Of a stretch of 60,554 nucleotides of DNA, positions 31,826 to 42,328 are shown one piece after another. The stretch's first letter is position 1. Every line of letters begins with the position of its first letter. Location: the NCBI GenBank assembly GCA_001310715.1, contig BAXV01000019.1, forward strand, positions 1-60,554. The letters are read 5' to 3'. The notes under the pieces are model-generated. The model did no database searches. It saw nothing but the letters and a program-made list of their open reading frames with translations, and was not told where the DNA came from. Origin of the DNA: Pseudovibrio sp. JCM 19062 (GTDB lineage Bacteria > Pseudomonadota > Alphaproteobacteria > Rhizobiales > Stappiaceae). The position numbers and the translations under genes were made by a program.

Positions 31826-32395
31826 TTATGCTGATTGCATGGGCCAGATGTCTTCCTCAGAGAACCCGAGAGCGGCAAAATCATCTTTTCGGGCTTTCTG
31901 TTCCATCTCATTGCCCAGAAAAAACTCATCGAGCTGGGGCGGTGCGACCGAGGTTCCGCTCAACATGGCGTGGACCTGCCCACGGTGGTGGGTCTGATGC
32001 TGGAAAAGATGCAAAAGCAGTCTGTCAGCTTGCTCCCTCAGCGGCTTATCCAAGCGCAAGGTATGCATCCTTGACAGGTCCGCAGGCTCGTAGGACTCGA
32101 TTAGTTTGATCAGTTTCTGATCTGATGTTCTTTGCGCTTCGGAAAGCGGGGCAAGTTCCTCATAAGGGTATTCAGGGTCAAATGCCTTGATTCCAAGCGG
32201 CTTTCCTTGCAGAGCGCTGACGTAGAACCAATCCACCGTGACGATGTGATTGAGGGTCATTAGGATGGAGGGAAAGAAGCTGGTTCTTTCGGCCACCAGT
32301 TCATCTTGAGAAAGGGCTGCACAGCTGGAAAGCAGCCTATAGTTTGCCCAGGCATTGTTTCTTGCCTGCGCTTTAAAATATTGAAGTATCGTCAT
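31826..32395 (-). CDS. DinB family protein
   Basis: A four-helix-bundle metalloprotein of the DinB/YfiT type. The metal histidines are in LNHIVTVDW and in LLLHLFQHQTHHRGQVHAML. Members include thiol transferases and stress-induced proteins, so a specific reaction cannot be given. I prefer the ATG at 32395 over the GTG at 32410. Intact, about 189 residues. The 268-base gap to tldD holds nothing I can name. Confidence 0.85.
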   Translation of the reverse strand: MTILQYFKAQARNNAWANYRLLSSCAALSQDELVAERTSFFPSILMTLNHIVTVDWFYVSALQGKPLGIKAFDPEYPYEELAPLSEAQRTSDQKLIKLIESYEPADLSRMHTLRLDKPLREQADRLLLHLFQHQTHHRGQVHAMLSGTSVAPPQLDEFFLGNEMEQKARKDDFAALGFSEEDIWPMQSA

Positions 32396-32678
32396 TTTAT
32401 CTTCTGGCACACTTAGATCAAAGAGCTTTACGAAGGGCGGTCCTCCCTAGTATTCCCCGAAAGATGCAGGCGAAGCAATGGGGTTTTGCACCCCTCCAGA
32501 TCGACAAGGTGTCTTGGCGAGTACTCTGGCTGCGCCGGTTTGGAGCTCGCCTTTCTGGCATGACCCTCAAATACTTGGGAGCGATGGCCCTCCTTCCCCC
32601 TTTATTGACGAGTAAGCCTTGAAAGTGCACAGATTGTTCGCCACAAAAGAGCAAATCCATCATTTCGGAGTTTTACCC

Positions 32679-34102
32679 ATGAGCGATAAACCTATTGATC
32701 TTCTCCAGACTTCAGGACTGGACGAGGAGACAGCGCGCCAGATTACTGCGGCAGCGCTGAAAGGCGCCGATGATGGGGAACTCTATCTGGAGTACAGCCA
32801 GAACGAAGGACTGGTGTTTGATAACGGACGCTTGAAGTCTCCAGCTTCAGCACCGGTCAGGGCTTTGGCCTGCGCGCTGTTGTTGGGGAAGCCTCCGGTT
32901 ACGCTCACTCCGACGATATCTCCGAGGCAGCACTTAAGCGTGCCGCTGATGCTGTGGCCTCCGTGCAGGGCGGTCATTCCGGCACCTATGCTGCCCCTCC
33001 AGCGCGCACCAATCAGAAGCTCTATACGGATGAGAATCCGATTGGCAGCCCAAGCTTTGCTGAAAAAGTCCAGCTGTTGCAGGAGATTGATGCGTATGCT
33101 CGTGCGAAAGACCCGCGCGTTCAGCAGGTCACTGTTTCACTGGCAGGAAGCTGGAAGACAGTTGATATTCTACGGGCCGACGGGCACCGCATTCGGGATG
33201 TGCGCCCTCTTGTGCGCCTGAACGTTTCCATTGTTGCTGGCGATGGTGACAAGCAGGAAAGCGGGTCGTATGGCTCTGGTGGCCGCGAAGGGTTTGGTGA
33301 GTTCGTTGCCGAAACCAGCTGGCAGCATGCGGTTGATGAAGCACTGCGTCAGGCTCTGGTTAATCTGGAAGCGATCCCTGCCCCTGCCGGTACCTTTGAT
33401 GTTGTTCTTGGCAACGGCTGGCCGGGTATTTTGCTGCATGAAGCCGTAGGCCATGGCCTTGAAGGGGACTTCAACCGCAAGAAAACCTCAGCATTTGCGG
33501 GTCTGATGGGCCAGCAGGTTGCGGCTAAAGGCGTGACCATTGTTGATGATGGCACAATCTCCAAGCGACGTGGTTCTCTTTCCGTTGATGATGAAGGCAC
33601 ACCGACTGGCCGGACCACTCTTATCGAGGATGGTATTCTTGTTGGCTACATGCAGGACCGCCAAAACGCGCGCTTGATGGGCGTTGAGCCAACCGGGAAT
33701 GGTCGCCGCGAGTCCTTCTCACACCAACCACTTCCACGCATGACCAACACCATTATGGAGAATGGCGATAAGGACCCCAAAGAGATCATCGAGGGCCTTG
33801 AAGACGGCATCTATGCTGTTTCCTTTGGTGGCGGTCAGGTGGACATTACTTCCGGCAAGTTTGTGTTCTCCTGCACGGAAGCGTATCGGGTGCAGAACGG
33901 CAAGATTGGTGCTCCTGTGAAAGGGGCGATGCTGATTGGCAACGGGCCGGATGCGCTCACTCGTGTAACCATGATTGGTAATGACATGAAGCTGGATCCG
34001 GGTATTGGAACCTGCGGCAAAGCTGGTCAGGGCGTACCAGTGGGCGTTGGACAGCCAACGATGCGCATCAACGAAATGACCATTGGTGGGACGGCGACCT
34101 GA
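32679..34102 (+). CDS. tldD: Metalloprotease TldD
   Basis: One half of the TldD-TldE(PmbA) heterodimeric zinc protease, which degrades unfolded peptides and matures RiPPs such as microcin B17. The zinc helix is LLHEAVGHGLEGDFN (HExxxH); family blocks include GSYGSGGREG and GVEPTGNGRRESF. One base is missing near 32843 (TCTCCAGC for TCTGCCAGC); otherwise it is open to the TGA at 34102, about 474 residues. The ATG at 32679 has GGAG eight bases upstream. The partner PmbA is 11 kb away at 45458. Confidence 0.95.
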
Positions 34103-34131
34103 TAGGTCTCAACCCTTTCTGCAGAATTGCG

Positions 34132-34155
34132 AAGGGGCAGCGATGCCCCTTTTTC
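34132..34155 (+). terminator. Rho-independent terminator after tldD
   Basis: AAGGGGCA, loop GCGA, TGCCCCTT, followed by TTTCTTT. Confidence 0.85.
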
Positions 34156-34165
34156 TTTGCTGCGC

Positions 34166-34913
34166 TTAGTCTGAAAGCGGAATTTTAGGCACTTTTCCCG
34201 CGCGGATACGGTCGGTGCGCCGGTTCATTACGTGACGGATCACATTTTCATAAAGCAGTTTTGTGAATGGTGAAAAGGCCTGCATATGCTCTGTGTAGAA
34301 CTCATCAGGGCTGTTGTAGGTTCCGAAATCGTTGTTGATACCGGTTTTCTGGATGTAGGTATCCTGCCCTTTCCAGTTGACCTGAGGGGCGCTCAGGCAG
34401 GTGGTACCAACGCCATAGCCACATAGGGATTGGCGGTTTAAGGCAAATTCCTTTTGCAACGCTGAGAGGAAGCTCATCGAGAATGAAACCTTCCAGATTG
34501 ATCCAACGATCCTCAAGATAGATCTCGACCCATGAGTGCAGGATGTTTTCCGGAGCGATCCGGTAGATCAGTTCGGGCACAACACCGCGCTGCAGCTGTT
34601 TATGGATCGTGAAGCCGTGCAAGCGGCAAGGAATGCCGACAGCTCTCATCAACGCCATGAGTAGGGTTCCCTTAGTGTTGCACTGCCCTATTCCATCAGT
34701 AACTACCTGACTTGCCGGGATATTATCGGCTTTGTTGTAGCCGAACTTTATCTCATTACGCACGAAGTCATAGACCGCTCCGGCACGGTCAAATAGCGGT
34801 AAGTCCATCCATTTGCGCTGTTCAACGAGCTGCCGGATATTCGGTGCACGGAAGTCGAGAAGTGGGGTTTCCTTAAGCAGGAACTCTAATTGTGTGTTGG
34901 GTTGATCCAGCAT
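34166..34913 (-). CDS. Transglutaminase-like cysteine protease family protein
   Basis: The fold is recognised by the catalytic cysteine in DGIGQCNTKGTLLMALMRAV, the histidine in ILHSWVEIYLEDRW and the aspartate region INLEGFILDE. Bacterial members are usually amide hydrolases or peptidases; the substrate is unknown. One frameshift near 34465 separates the catalytic part from a C-terminal 100-residue extension ending KVPKIPLSD. About 249 residues. A GGAGG site lies six bases before the ATG, and a MerR-type promoter lies immediately upstream, so expression is probably switched by a MerR-family regulator. Confidence 0.82.
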
Positions 34914-34940
34914 TTTGTGCCTCCAGTCGAGAATGAATCG

Positions 34941-34971
34941 ACTGTAAAGGCTCTAGTCACTGTAGGTTCAA
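34941..34971 (-). promoter_or_regulatory. MerR-type promoter (19-bp spacer)
   Basis: On the minus strand TTGAAC (34971-34966) and TACAGT (34946-34941) are separated by 19 bases, too far for normal sigma-70 recognition. The spacer holds an imperfect dyad centred on CTACAGTGACTAGAG. Overlong spacers with a central dyad are the hallmark of MerR-family promoters. The inferred transcript would start about 20 bases before the transglutaminase ATG. Confidence 0.5.
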
Positions 34972-35197
34972 GCACTAATTTCTCCTTTGTTTTCCTGCAA
35001 CCTCGTACACCCAGTTGAATCCTGTAGGTTTTGAGTCCTGAAGATTTATCATAGCTTGTCTTTAATGCGTTCAAGCCGATTTTACGGTGGGTCTGTAGCT
35101 TCTCTTTTCAGGAATTGCCGCGCGTATCCCGTTTCCAAAGCCCAATGCCATTCTTCGGAGATATGCAGCAAGAAACAAGAATGAGCCATATTCTTTC

Positions 35198-37097
35198 ATG
35201 ATCACACTCCACGAACTGGACTTTGTGACAGACATTATGCTGTTTCTAAGCATGGCGATCCTAGTGGTTCCATTTGCCAAGCTGATCCGTGTTGGAACAA
35301 TTGTCGGATATCTGATTGCCGGAGTGATCCTTGGGCCCTGGGGGTTTGGCCAGTATCTTGGAAGCCATTCAGCACACCGGATGAACTGCGCCCCATCGGT
35401 GATCTGGGCGTGGTTATGCTGCTGTTTCTGATCGGGCTAGAGCTTAATCCCAGTCGGCTTTGGTCTTTACGCAAAGAAATTTTTGGGTCCGGTGCCGCGC
35501 AGGTCGCCTTCTCTGCTTTGCTGATCGGGTGCGCAATCTATCTGGCCGGACTGTCCTGGCAGAAGTCTGTCATTATCGGTCTCACTTTAGCGCTATCCTC
35601 AACGGCGCTTGCCCTGCATATCCTACAAGGCCGTGGGGACAGAACCACGCCGATGGGGCAAACATCCGTGGCGATTCTGCTGTTTCAAGATATGATGATC
35701 GTTCCCATATTGGCGCTTATGGCGATTGTTGCCCCATCTCTATTGAGATCGGGCACCGAGCGGGCTGGGAAACCGCACTCATCATGGCGTCAACAGTTCT
35801 TCTGCTGGTTGCGATCGGGCGTTTTCTGCTCACGCCGTTATTTAAATTATTTGCGCGCATCGGTGCCAGAGAATGATGACAGCCTCTGCGCTGCTCACAG
35901 TGCTGGGGGCTGCTGCGCTAATGAAAGCGGTGGGGCTTTCCAGTGCGCTGGGGGCGTTTATTGCAGGCGTTATGCTGGCAGAAAGCTCGTTTCGGCATGA
36001 GCTTGAAGCGGATCTGGAGCCATTTCGCGGACTGTTGCTCGGTTTCTTCTTCATCACGGTTGGCATGACCATTGACCTAGACTTTGTCGCTCAACACTGG
36101 GTGACAGTGCTGGCCTGTAGCTTGGGCTGATGCTTGTGAAGTGCCTGAGTATTTTCTCAGTTGCACGGATTTCCGGCCACTCTTCGGACAACAGTCTGCA
36201 AATCGGCGGTTTACTGGCGCAGGCCGGGGAGTTCGGGTTTGTGATCTTTTCGGCATCGGTCGCAGTTGCTCTGATCACCCCGCAACAAAACAGCCTGCTT
36301 TCTGCGATTATTTCCTTAACCATGGCCCTGACTTTGTTCAGTGTCCGGCTCACGCAATGGTTTGGCACCAAACTTACGCCTGAGCCGGTTGAACCGGATA
36401 TTCCCAACTCGGAGGGCGAGCGCACCAATGTGCTTGTGATCGGGTTCGGACGTTTTGGGCAAACGGCCTGTCAAATGCTGATTGCGCAAGGTTCCACGGT
36501 GACCGTTCTGGATACGGACCCGCAACACATTCGCGAGGCCTCCCGCTTTGGCTACCGGATCTACTACGGAGACGGGCGCCGCCTGAATGTGTTGCGGGCG
36601 GCAGGCGCGGATAATGCCAGTGTGATTGCTGTGTGTACCGAGCGGGCGGCGATCACAAGCCAGATCGTGCGGATGGCAAAAACACAGTTCCCTCTGGCGA
36701 AGATCTTTGCCCGCGCTCATGATCGCCGTCATGCCATTCAACTTGTGACCGAAGGTGCAGACTACCAATTACGCGAGATGTTGGAATCCGCCTTTCAGTT
36801 TGGGCGGGAAATACTGGAGGAACTTGGAGAGGACGAAGACCGGGCCCGCGAGATCCTGCAGGATGTACGCCGTAGAGATGCCGAGCTTCTCGCGCTACAG
36901 CAGGTTGGTGGACTTTATGCCGGCTACAATAAATTCAAGCTGCCGGACGTACCCGTTAAGCCCTATACAAGCCAAAGGCAGAATCGACTGCATTGAACGA
37001 GCCCGCCCGTCGCTTGGCCGAAGCGGACAAGGAGGCGACGAAGGAGAAAACGGCCAAATCTAAAAAAAAATCAACACCCAAGCACAGTTCAGATTAG
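35198..37097 (+). CDS. CPA2 family cation:proton antiporter with RCK domain, copy 1 (KefB-like)
   Basis: A K+ (or Na+)/H+ antiporter: about twelve membrane helices with VGTIVGYLIAGVILGPWGFG, VMLLFLIGLELNPSRLWSLR and LSSTALALHILQGRG, followed by a cytoplasmic TrkA-N (RCK) domain starting [17 protein letters not shown]. Five or more frameshifts (near 35365, 35745, 35870, 36122 and 36965) break it. The corrected C-terminus is a lysine-rich tail (EADKEATKEKTAKSKKKSTP) ending at 37097. No KefF/KefG ancillary gene is adjacent, so glutathione control is unproven. Copy 2 follows after 111 bases. Confidence 0.88.
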
Positions 37098-37208
37098 CTT
37101 TTCAGAGGAAACGTGTTTCCTCTCAGAGACAATTAAGGTATTTCCCTCAGTCACGACGTAAATCGGCAAAAATTTCTTTGGTGATTTGAATTAGGTTTCA
37201 GGGTCTCA

Positions 37209-38985
37209 ATGGCAGAAGCTCACATACCCCCGTTTTTTATCGAAACTATTGTGGTCCTTTCTGCGGCTGTTGTTGCCGTGCCGATCACCAAGAGACTTGG
37301 TCTTGGGGCTGTGGTGGGCTTTCTTGCCGCCGGGGTGGCTATTGGACCTTTTGGCATCGGTTTTTTCAATGAACCGGAACGTATATTGGGCTTTGCCGAA
37401 CTTGGTGTCGTTCTGCTGCTGTTTGTGATTGGGCTGGAACTGGAACCGGCTCGCTTATGGATCATGCGACGAGACATTTTTGGTTTGGGGACAGCTCAGG
37501 TCCTTATATCCGGTTTCGTGCTAACCCTGTGCGCTATGCTGTTTGGTATGACCTGGCAGGTGGCGCTGATCGCCGGTCTTGGTCTGGCCTTGTCTTCGAC
37601 GGCGTTTGCCTTGCAGATGCTGCAAGAGCGTGGGCACCTGAGCACCAAGTATGGTCAACGGGCTTTCGGAATCCTATTACTTCAAGACATTGCCATTGTG
37701 CCGCTGCTTGCGATGGTCAGCATTCTGGCCCCTGCCGATTCAGATGTGCAAGGGTCCTCCATCGTCATACAAGTGGTTACGGTGATCGCTGCCGTCGGCT
37801 TTGTGATCTTTGCCGGACGTTATCTTCTTTCCCCTTTGTTCCGCCTCTTAACCGCATCCGGTGGCCGCGAGCTGATGATTGCAGCCGCCTTGCTGGTTGC
37901 ATTGGGCAGTGCTGGCTTATGAGTCTGGTTGGGCTTTCCATGGCGCTTGGCGCCTTCCTGTCTGGCGTGATGCTGGCAGAATCCAGCTATCGCCATACAC
38001 TGGAAGCAGACATCGAGCCTTCCGCTCCATGCTCATGGGGCTCTTTTTCATGACCGTGGGTATGGAACTGGAGCTTGATCTGATCGTTGCCAACTGGCAG
38101 CGCGTTGTGCTGGCTGTGGTCGTGCTAATGCTTGCCAAAGGTATCTTGCTGTGGGGTCTTTCCCGGTTGTTCGGTTCTTCAAACTCTGATGCGCTTCGCG
38201 TTGCCGTGACACTCCCGCAGGGCGGTGAATTTGCCTTTGTGCTGTTCGCGACCGCTACGGCGGCGTCGATCCTGCCACAAGAGACCGCAAACGTCCTAAG
38301 TGCTATTGTTATCCTGACCATGCTGCTAACCCCCCTTGGTGCCGTTGGTCTGGACTTCATTGCAGAGCGCATGAAGAAGCACGGGCATACGACCAATACG
38401 ATCGAGACTTTTGAGGACGCCTGTCCAAGCGTGTTGATCATCGGGTTTGGGCGCTTCGGACAAACAGCCAGCCAGATGTTGATCTCCGAGGGTGTTTCGG
38501 TGACCGCACTCGACAACAACCCTGAGCGCATCCGACGGGCGAAGCAGTATGGTTACAAGGTCTATTATGGCGATGCGACACGACCTGACGTTCTTAAGGC
38601 AGCAGGCGGCGAAAACGCTACACTGATCGCGCTATGCATTGAAAATGATCAAGTGATGAAGCAGGCTATCCCGCAGATCAGATCTGCCTTTCCAAATGCT
38701 GCGCTTTATTGCCGTGCAACAGACCGTGCACATGCGCTGGATCTTACCCGACTGGGTGTTGATTACCAGATTCGCGAGACGTTCGAATCCAGTCTAACGT
38801 TTGGACGCAAGGCACTTGAGTATCTTGGATTGCCCGCTGACCGTATTGATGAAGTTGAGAGTGATGTTCGCAAGCGGGACGACGAACGCCTTGCAATGCA
38901 GCTGGCTGGCGGCGAAATGGCAGGCTCTGACATGCTGCTTCAACGCACCCCGCGCGACAAAGACAAGCCAGACAACCCTGAATGA
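37209..38985 (+). CDS. CPA2 family cation:proton antiporter with RCK domain, copy 2 (KefB-like)
   Basis: Paralogue of the preceding gene with the same architecture: [39 protein letters not shown] and [17 protein letters not shown] in the membrane part, and [20 protein letters not shown] at the start of the RCK domain. Frameshifts near 37920 and 38025 split it; the rest is open to 38985 (about 592 residues). The tails of the two copies differ: this one ends [14 protein letters not shown] tandem duplication followed by divergence is the simplest origin. A terminator follows at 39046. Confidence 0.9.
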
Positions 38986-39045
38986 GCACATCAGGATATG
39001 GGTCGCTACACTTGACGAGAACTCATTTGAAGCACATGTAAGGCG

Positions 39046-39068
39046 GAGGGTGTACCCACCCTCTTTTT
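39046..39068 (+). terminator. Rho-independent terminator after CPA2 pair
   Basis: GAGGGTG, loop TACC, CACCCTC, followed by TTTTT. Confidence 0.85.
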
Positions 39069-39131
39069 ACAGATTTCGTGATTTACGGCACTGCTTTCTT
39101 GCCGGGTCCACATTAAATCAAATGGTTCCAA

Positions 39132-39554
39132 ATGGCTGGTGAATACTCAATCGGTGATCTTGCGGTGAAGGCTGGTGTTAAAGTCCAGACCATTCGCTTT
39201 TACGAACAGAAGAAGCTGCTTCCTGAGCCTCCGCGCACGAGTGGCGGCCAGCGTCGTTACAGCGAAGAGCACCTGAACCGATTGTCCTTCATCCGCCATG
39301 GTCGTGACCTGGGGTTTTCCTTGGAGATGATTGAGAGCCTTATGCTTCTCAAGGAACACCCCGAAGACGACTGTGCGGGGGCAGACCAAATTGCACGGGC
39401 TCATCTTGTTGAGGTTGAAGACAAAATTGTGCGCCTGAAAAGCCTGCAAACCGAACTCAAAAAGATGCTGGTGCATTGTTCCACCGGAAAGATACATGAT
39501 TGCAGGGTCATTGAGGCCCTCTCCTGCGATTGCTATCAGCATCGCAAAAAGTGA
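39132..39554 (+). CDS. MerR family regulator, metal-type
   Basis: An N-terminal winged helix (YSIGDLAVKAGVKVQTIRFY) is followed by the MerR dimer helix and a cysteine-rich end: C81, H115, C116, H122, C124, C132 and C134. This is close to the Zn/Cd/Hg-sensing pattern of ZntR and MerR, so a divalent metal is the likely signal; a redox signal is an alternative. 140 residues, intact. Its stop is six bases before the MATE start, so the two form an operon. Confidence 0.85.
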   Translation: MAGEYSIGDLAVKAGVKVQTIRFYEQKKLLPEPPRTSGGQRRYSEEHLNRLSFIRHGRDLGFSLEMIESLMLLKEHPEDDCAGADQIARAHLVEVEDKIVRLKSLQTELKKMLVHCSTGKIHDCRVIEALSCDCYQHRKK

Positions 39555-39560
39555 GTTTCA

Positions 39561-40927
39561 ATGTCCAGACCATCCACTGCCGGCACGCGCAATGCGAAGT
39601 TCACCTATGGCTCGACCATGCGCCATGTTCTGGTGATGACGTCTACCGGCTCTGTCGGATTGATTGCTATCTTCCTCGTTGATTTTGCAAACCTTTTTTT
39701 TACGTTGCTCAGCTAGGTATTGAAGAGTTGGCGGCTGCTATCGGGTACGCTGGCACGGTCATGTTCTTCAATTCCGCCATCGGTATCGGGCTTTCCATCG
39801 CAGCCAGTGCGTCGGTCTCCCGGCGCATCGGGCAAGGCGATACGAAAGCCGCGTACCGCCTTGCCAGTATGTCCCTGATCATCTCGACCCTGATTTCCCT
39901 AGTGGTTGTCGCTGGCAGTCTACCGTTTCTCGATGACTTTGCGATGCTGCTGGGTGCAACCGGGCCAACGCTAGAATACACGGTGCACTTCCTTTACATC
40001 GTCGTGCCTTCCATGCCGTTCCTTGTGGGCGCCATGGTGCTTTCTGCCTTGCTGAGGTCAGTTGGCGATGCACGCGGGGCCATGCTTGTTACGCTCTCCA
40101 GTGGATTTGTGACAGCAATCCTCGATCCGATCCTGATTTTTGGATTTGACATGGGCCTCACTGGTGCCGCGTTTGCTTCTGTCACCTCACGTGTGGTGAT
40201 GGTTGTGGCGGGATTTTATCTGCTGATCGTCAAGCACCGCATGTTCGGCAAGCCGGAGATCTCAAAGGCTGTCAGAGATACGGTTGATCTGTTCAAGGTG
40301 GCAGTGCCTGCCATGCTGACCAACCTTGCCACGCCTGCGGGGAGCGCCTGGATCATCTCCGAAATGGCGCAGTTTGGTGATGGTGCCGTTGCAGGCTTTG
40401 CAATTGTGGGACGGATAATTCCAGTTGCCTTTGGCGCGCTCTTTGCCCTTTCCGGCGCGGTTGGCCCGATTATTGGCCAGAACTTGGGCGCATTGGAGTT
40501 TGATCGCCTGAGCAAGGTGGTTAGAGATTCACTGGTGTTGATCGTGGTCTACACACTCGCAGCGTGGGGCTTGCTGTTTGTTTTGCAAGAGCAACTGGTA
40601 CAGTTCTTCAACGCGGAAGGAGACAGCGCGTCCCTGATCTTCTTCTTCTGCACATTCGCAGCGGCGGGCTTTTTGTTCAATGCAGCGCTGTTCGTTACCA
40701 ACGCTGTCTTTAATAATCTCGGTTTCCCGGTTTACTCCATGCTGTTCAACTGGGGTAGAGCGACACTGGGCACCATCCCCTTCACGATTGCCGGGGCCTA
40801 TTTCTATCAGGCAAATGGTGTTTTGGCGGGTCAGGCTATTGGCGGTATTCTCTTTGCTTTTCTGGCACAATATGTGTGCTGGCGAACGATTGAGAAAATC
40901 CGCCGCGAGAAGCTGGCCGTCGCTTAA
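39561..40927 (+). CDS. MATE family efflux transporter
   Basis: A multidrug/cation antiporter of twelve helices. The N-terminus reads TYGSTMRHVLVMTSTGSVG and the body contains SASVSRRIGQGDTKAAYRLA and SALLRSVGDARGAML, typical of the MATE (NorM-like) fold. A run of eight T at 39694-39701, where six would fit, throws the frame near codon 48; otherwise it is open to 40927, about 455 residues. Coupling to the metal-type MerR gene suggests induction by that regulator. The substrate is not predictable. Confidence 0.88.
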
Positions 40928-40996
40928 TCCCCTTCGGATTTAGCTGGCTAAGACAGCCATTCTTGACATTACAGAGATTGTGGGAGGCGTTTTTTT

Positions 40997-41031
40997 GATG
41001 GAAAATCGCTTTCCACTTTTCGGTGATATGC
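40997..41031 (-). repeat. Dispersed intergenic palindromic repeat, copy A
   Basis: On the minus strand this reads a GCATATCACCGAAAAGTGG core followed by AAAGCGATTTTCC. It aligns with copy B at 58469-58514 with about six differences over 32 positions. The type (ATGC ends, AAGTGG centre, GATTTTC arm) resembles an intergenic repeat I know from many rhizobial genomes. It lies 65 bases before the DUF2093 gene. Confidence 0.55.
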
Positions 41032-41095
41032 AGTAGCCTTTTTAGCGTTTGGACGGTAAGAAGGAAAAAATGAAACAACTCTGGACGCAGAACTA

Positions 41096-41316
41096 ATGAA
41101 CCGTTTTGAACAACCGCGCATTCCAACAGAAGCACGTATCCGCTACATGGATGGTGATTATCAGGTGAAATCACCGGGTAACTTCGTGAAGTGTGCGATC
41201 ACTGGCAAAACGATTATGCTTGAAGAGCTCAAGTACTGGAGTGTTTCGCGTCAGGAGCTTATGTGGACGCGGACGCTGCCCTCAAAGCCTATGAGGACAA
41301 CGGGCAAAAGGCTTAA
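41096..41316 (+). CDS. DUF2093 family protein
   Basis: A 73-residue protein: MNRFEQPRIPTEARIRYMDG, then GNFVKCAITGKTIMLEELKY. One base is missing near 41260 (CAGGAGCTTATG for CAG GAN GCT TAT G), after which the true end reads YVDADAALKAYEDNGQKA. The longer open frame to 41446 is an artefact. DUF2093 proteins have two close cysteines or a CxxTG motif and an unknown role. The stop codon overlaps the lpxK stop on the other strand (TTAA). Confidence 0.85.
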
Positions 41317-42325
41317 GCCGTCGCCGTTTCAAGCACATGTGTCAGACGCTCGAGCAGAGCGTCTGGGTCTTCGATCTTCATTTCCACTTCCAGAACACTC
41401 GTCAGATTTGCCAGCCGTGCGATGGACTGCTCTTCGCGGCCATTGAGACGCACATAGTCCTTGGTGGTGGTGATTGGCAGTAGGTCCTGTTCCTCTGCAA
41501 CACGTAGGATCCGGCGCGCATCTTCCTTGGTGAAATAGTGATGATCCGGAAAAGCCATGGTTTCCACGACCGTTGCCCCTGCCTCCTTCAGACTGGCGAA
41601 GAGTTTTTCGGGCCGTCCAATACCTGCAAACGCCAAAACACGTTCACCTTCCAAAGCATCAGCCGAGACAGGCCGGATTGCGGCGTGCATCAGGTCAATA
41701 CCGGCTTGCTGAGCTTGCTCCTGCTGCTTAGCACTCGCCTCACCGTCCCCGACAACCATCAACAAGCCAACCCGCTGCAACTGCTTCTTAAAGGGCATCC
41801 TCAAAGGGCCTGCGGGAATGCATCTGGAATTGCCAACGCCGGTCTTGGCGTCCAGCAGGACGATGGAAAAATCCTTATGCAGGGACGGGTTTTGAAAGCC
41901 GTCATCCATAATGATGACTGAGATGTCCTCTTGCTCCAATAGCTTAGCACCAGCGGTGCGGTCAGCGGAGATCACTGTCGGGCCGCGGCGCGCCAGTAAA
42001 AGAGCTTCGTCACCAACTTCCATGGCGGCGTGTTTGGTCGGTTCAACAAGCAGCGGGCCTTTGTGGGTTCCACCATACCCACGCAGGAGAAAGCCGGGTT
42101 TATGCCCTGCATCCTTTAGCAATGTGTTCAGCGCGAGCGCAAAAGGTGTTTTGCCGGTACCTCCGGCAGTGAAATTGCCGATGCAGATGACAGGCTTGCG
42201 GGCTTTGTACCTTGGGATGTATCTGAAGCGCCTCGTTGCCAAGTAGCCATAGAGGGCACCGAACGGCTTAGGAGTTTGGATTGCCATGTTCCGTTTTGCG
42301 TCCACCAGAAGTCAGGAGCGTTCAT
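41313..42325 (-). CDS. lpxK: Tetraacyldisaccharide 4'-kinase
   Basis: Phosphorylates the lipid A disaccharide at the 4' position on the inner face of the inner membrane. The Walker A is GNFTAGGTGKTPF and the Walker B-like segment is VIIMDDGFQNPSL. The true start is MNAPDFWWTQNGTW at 42325, the normal family N-terminus, with one frameshift near 42290; GGAGG lies eight bases upstream. About 337 residues. It begins four bases after the waaA stop. Confidence 0.94.
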
Positions 42326-42328
42326 GGT

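Noticed and set aside
35198..38985. Split or degraded antiporter genes as real pseudogenes
   Set aside because: All pieces restore intact conserved domains in order, with the same error pattern as essential genes.
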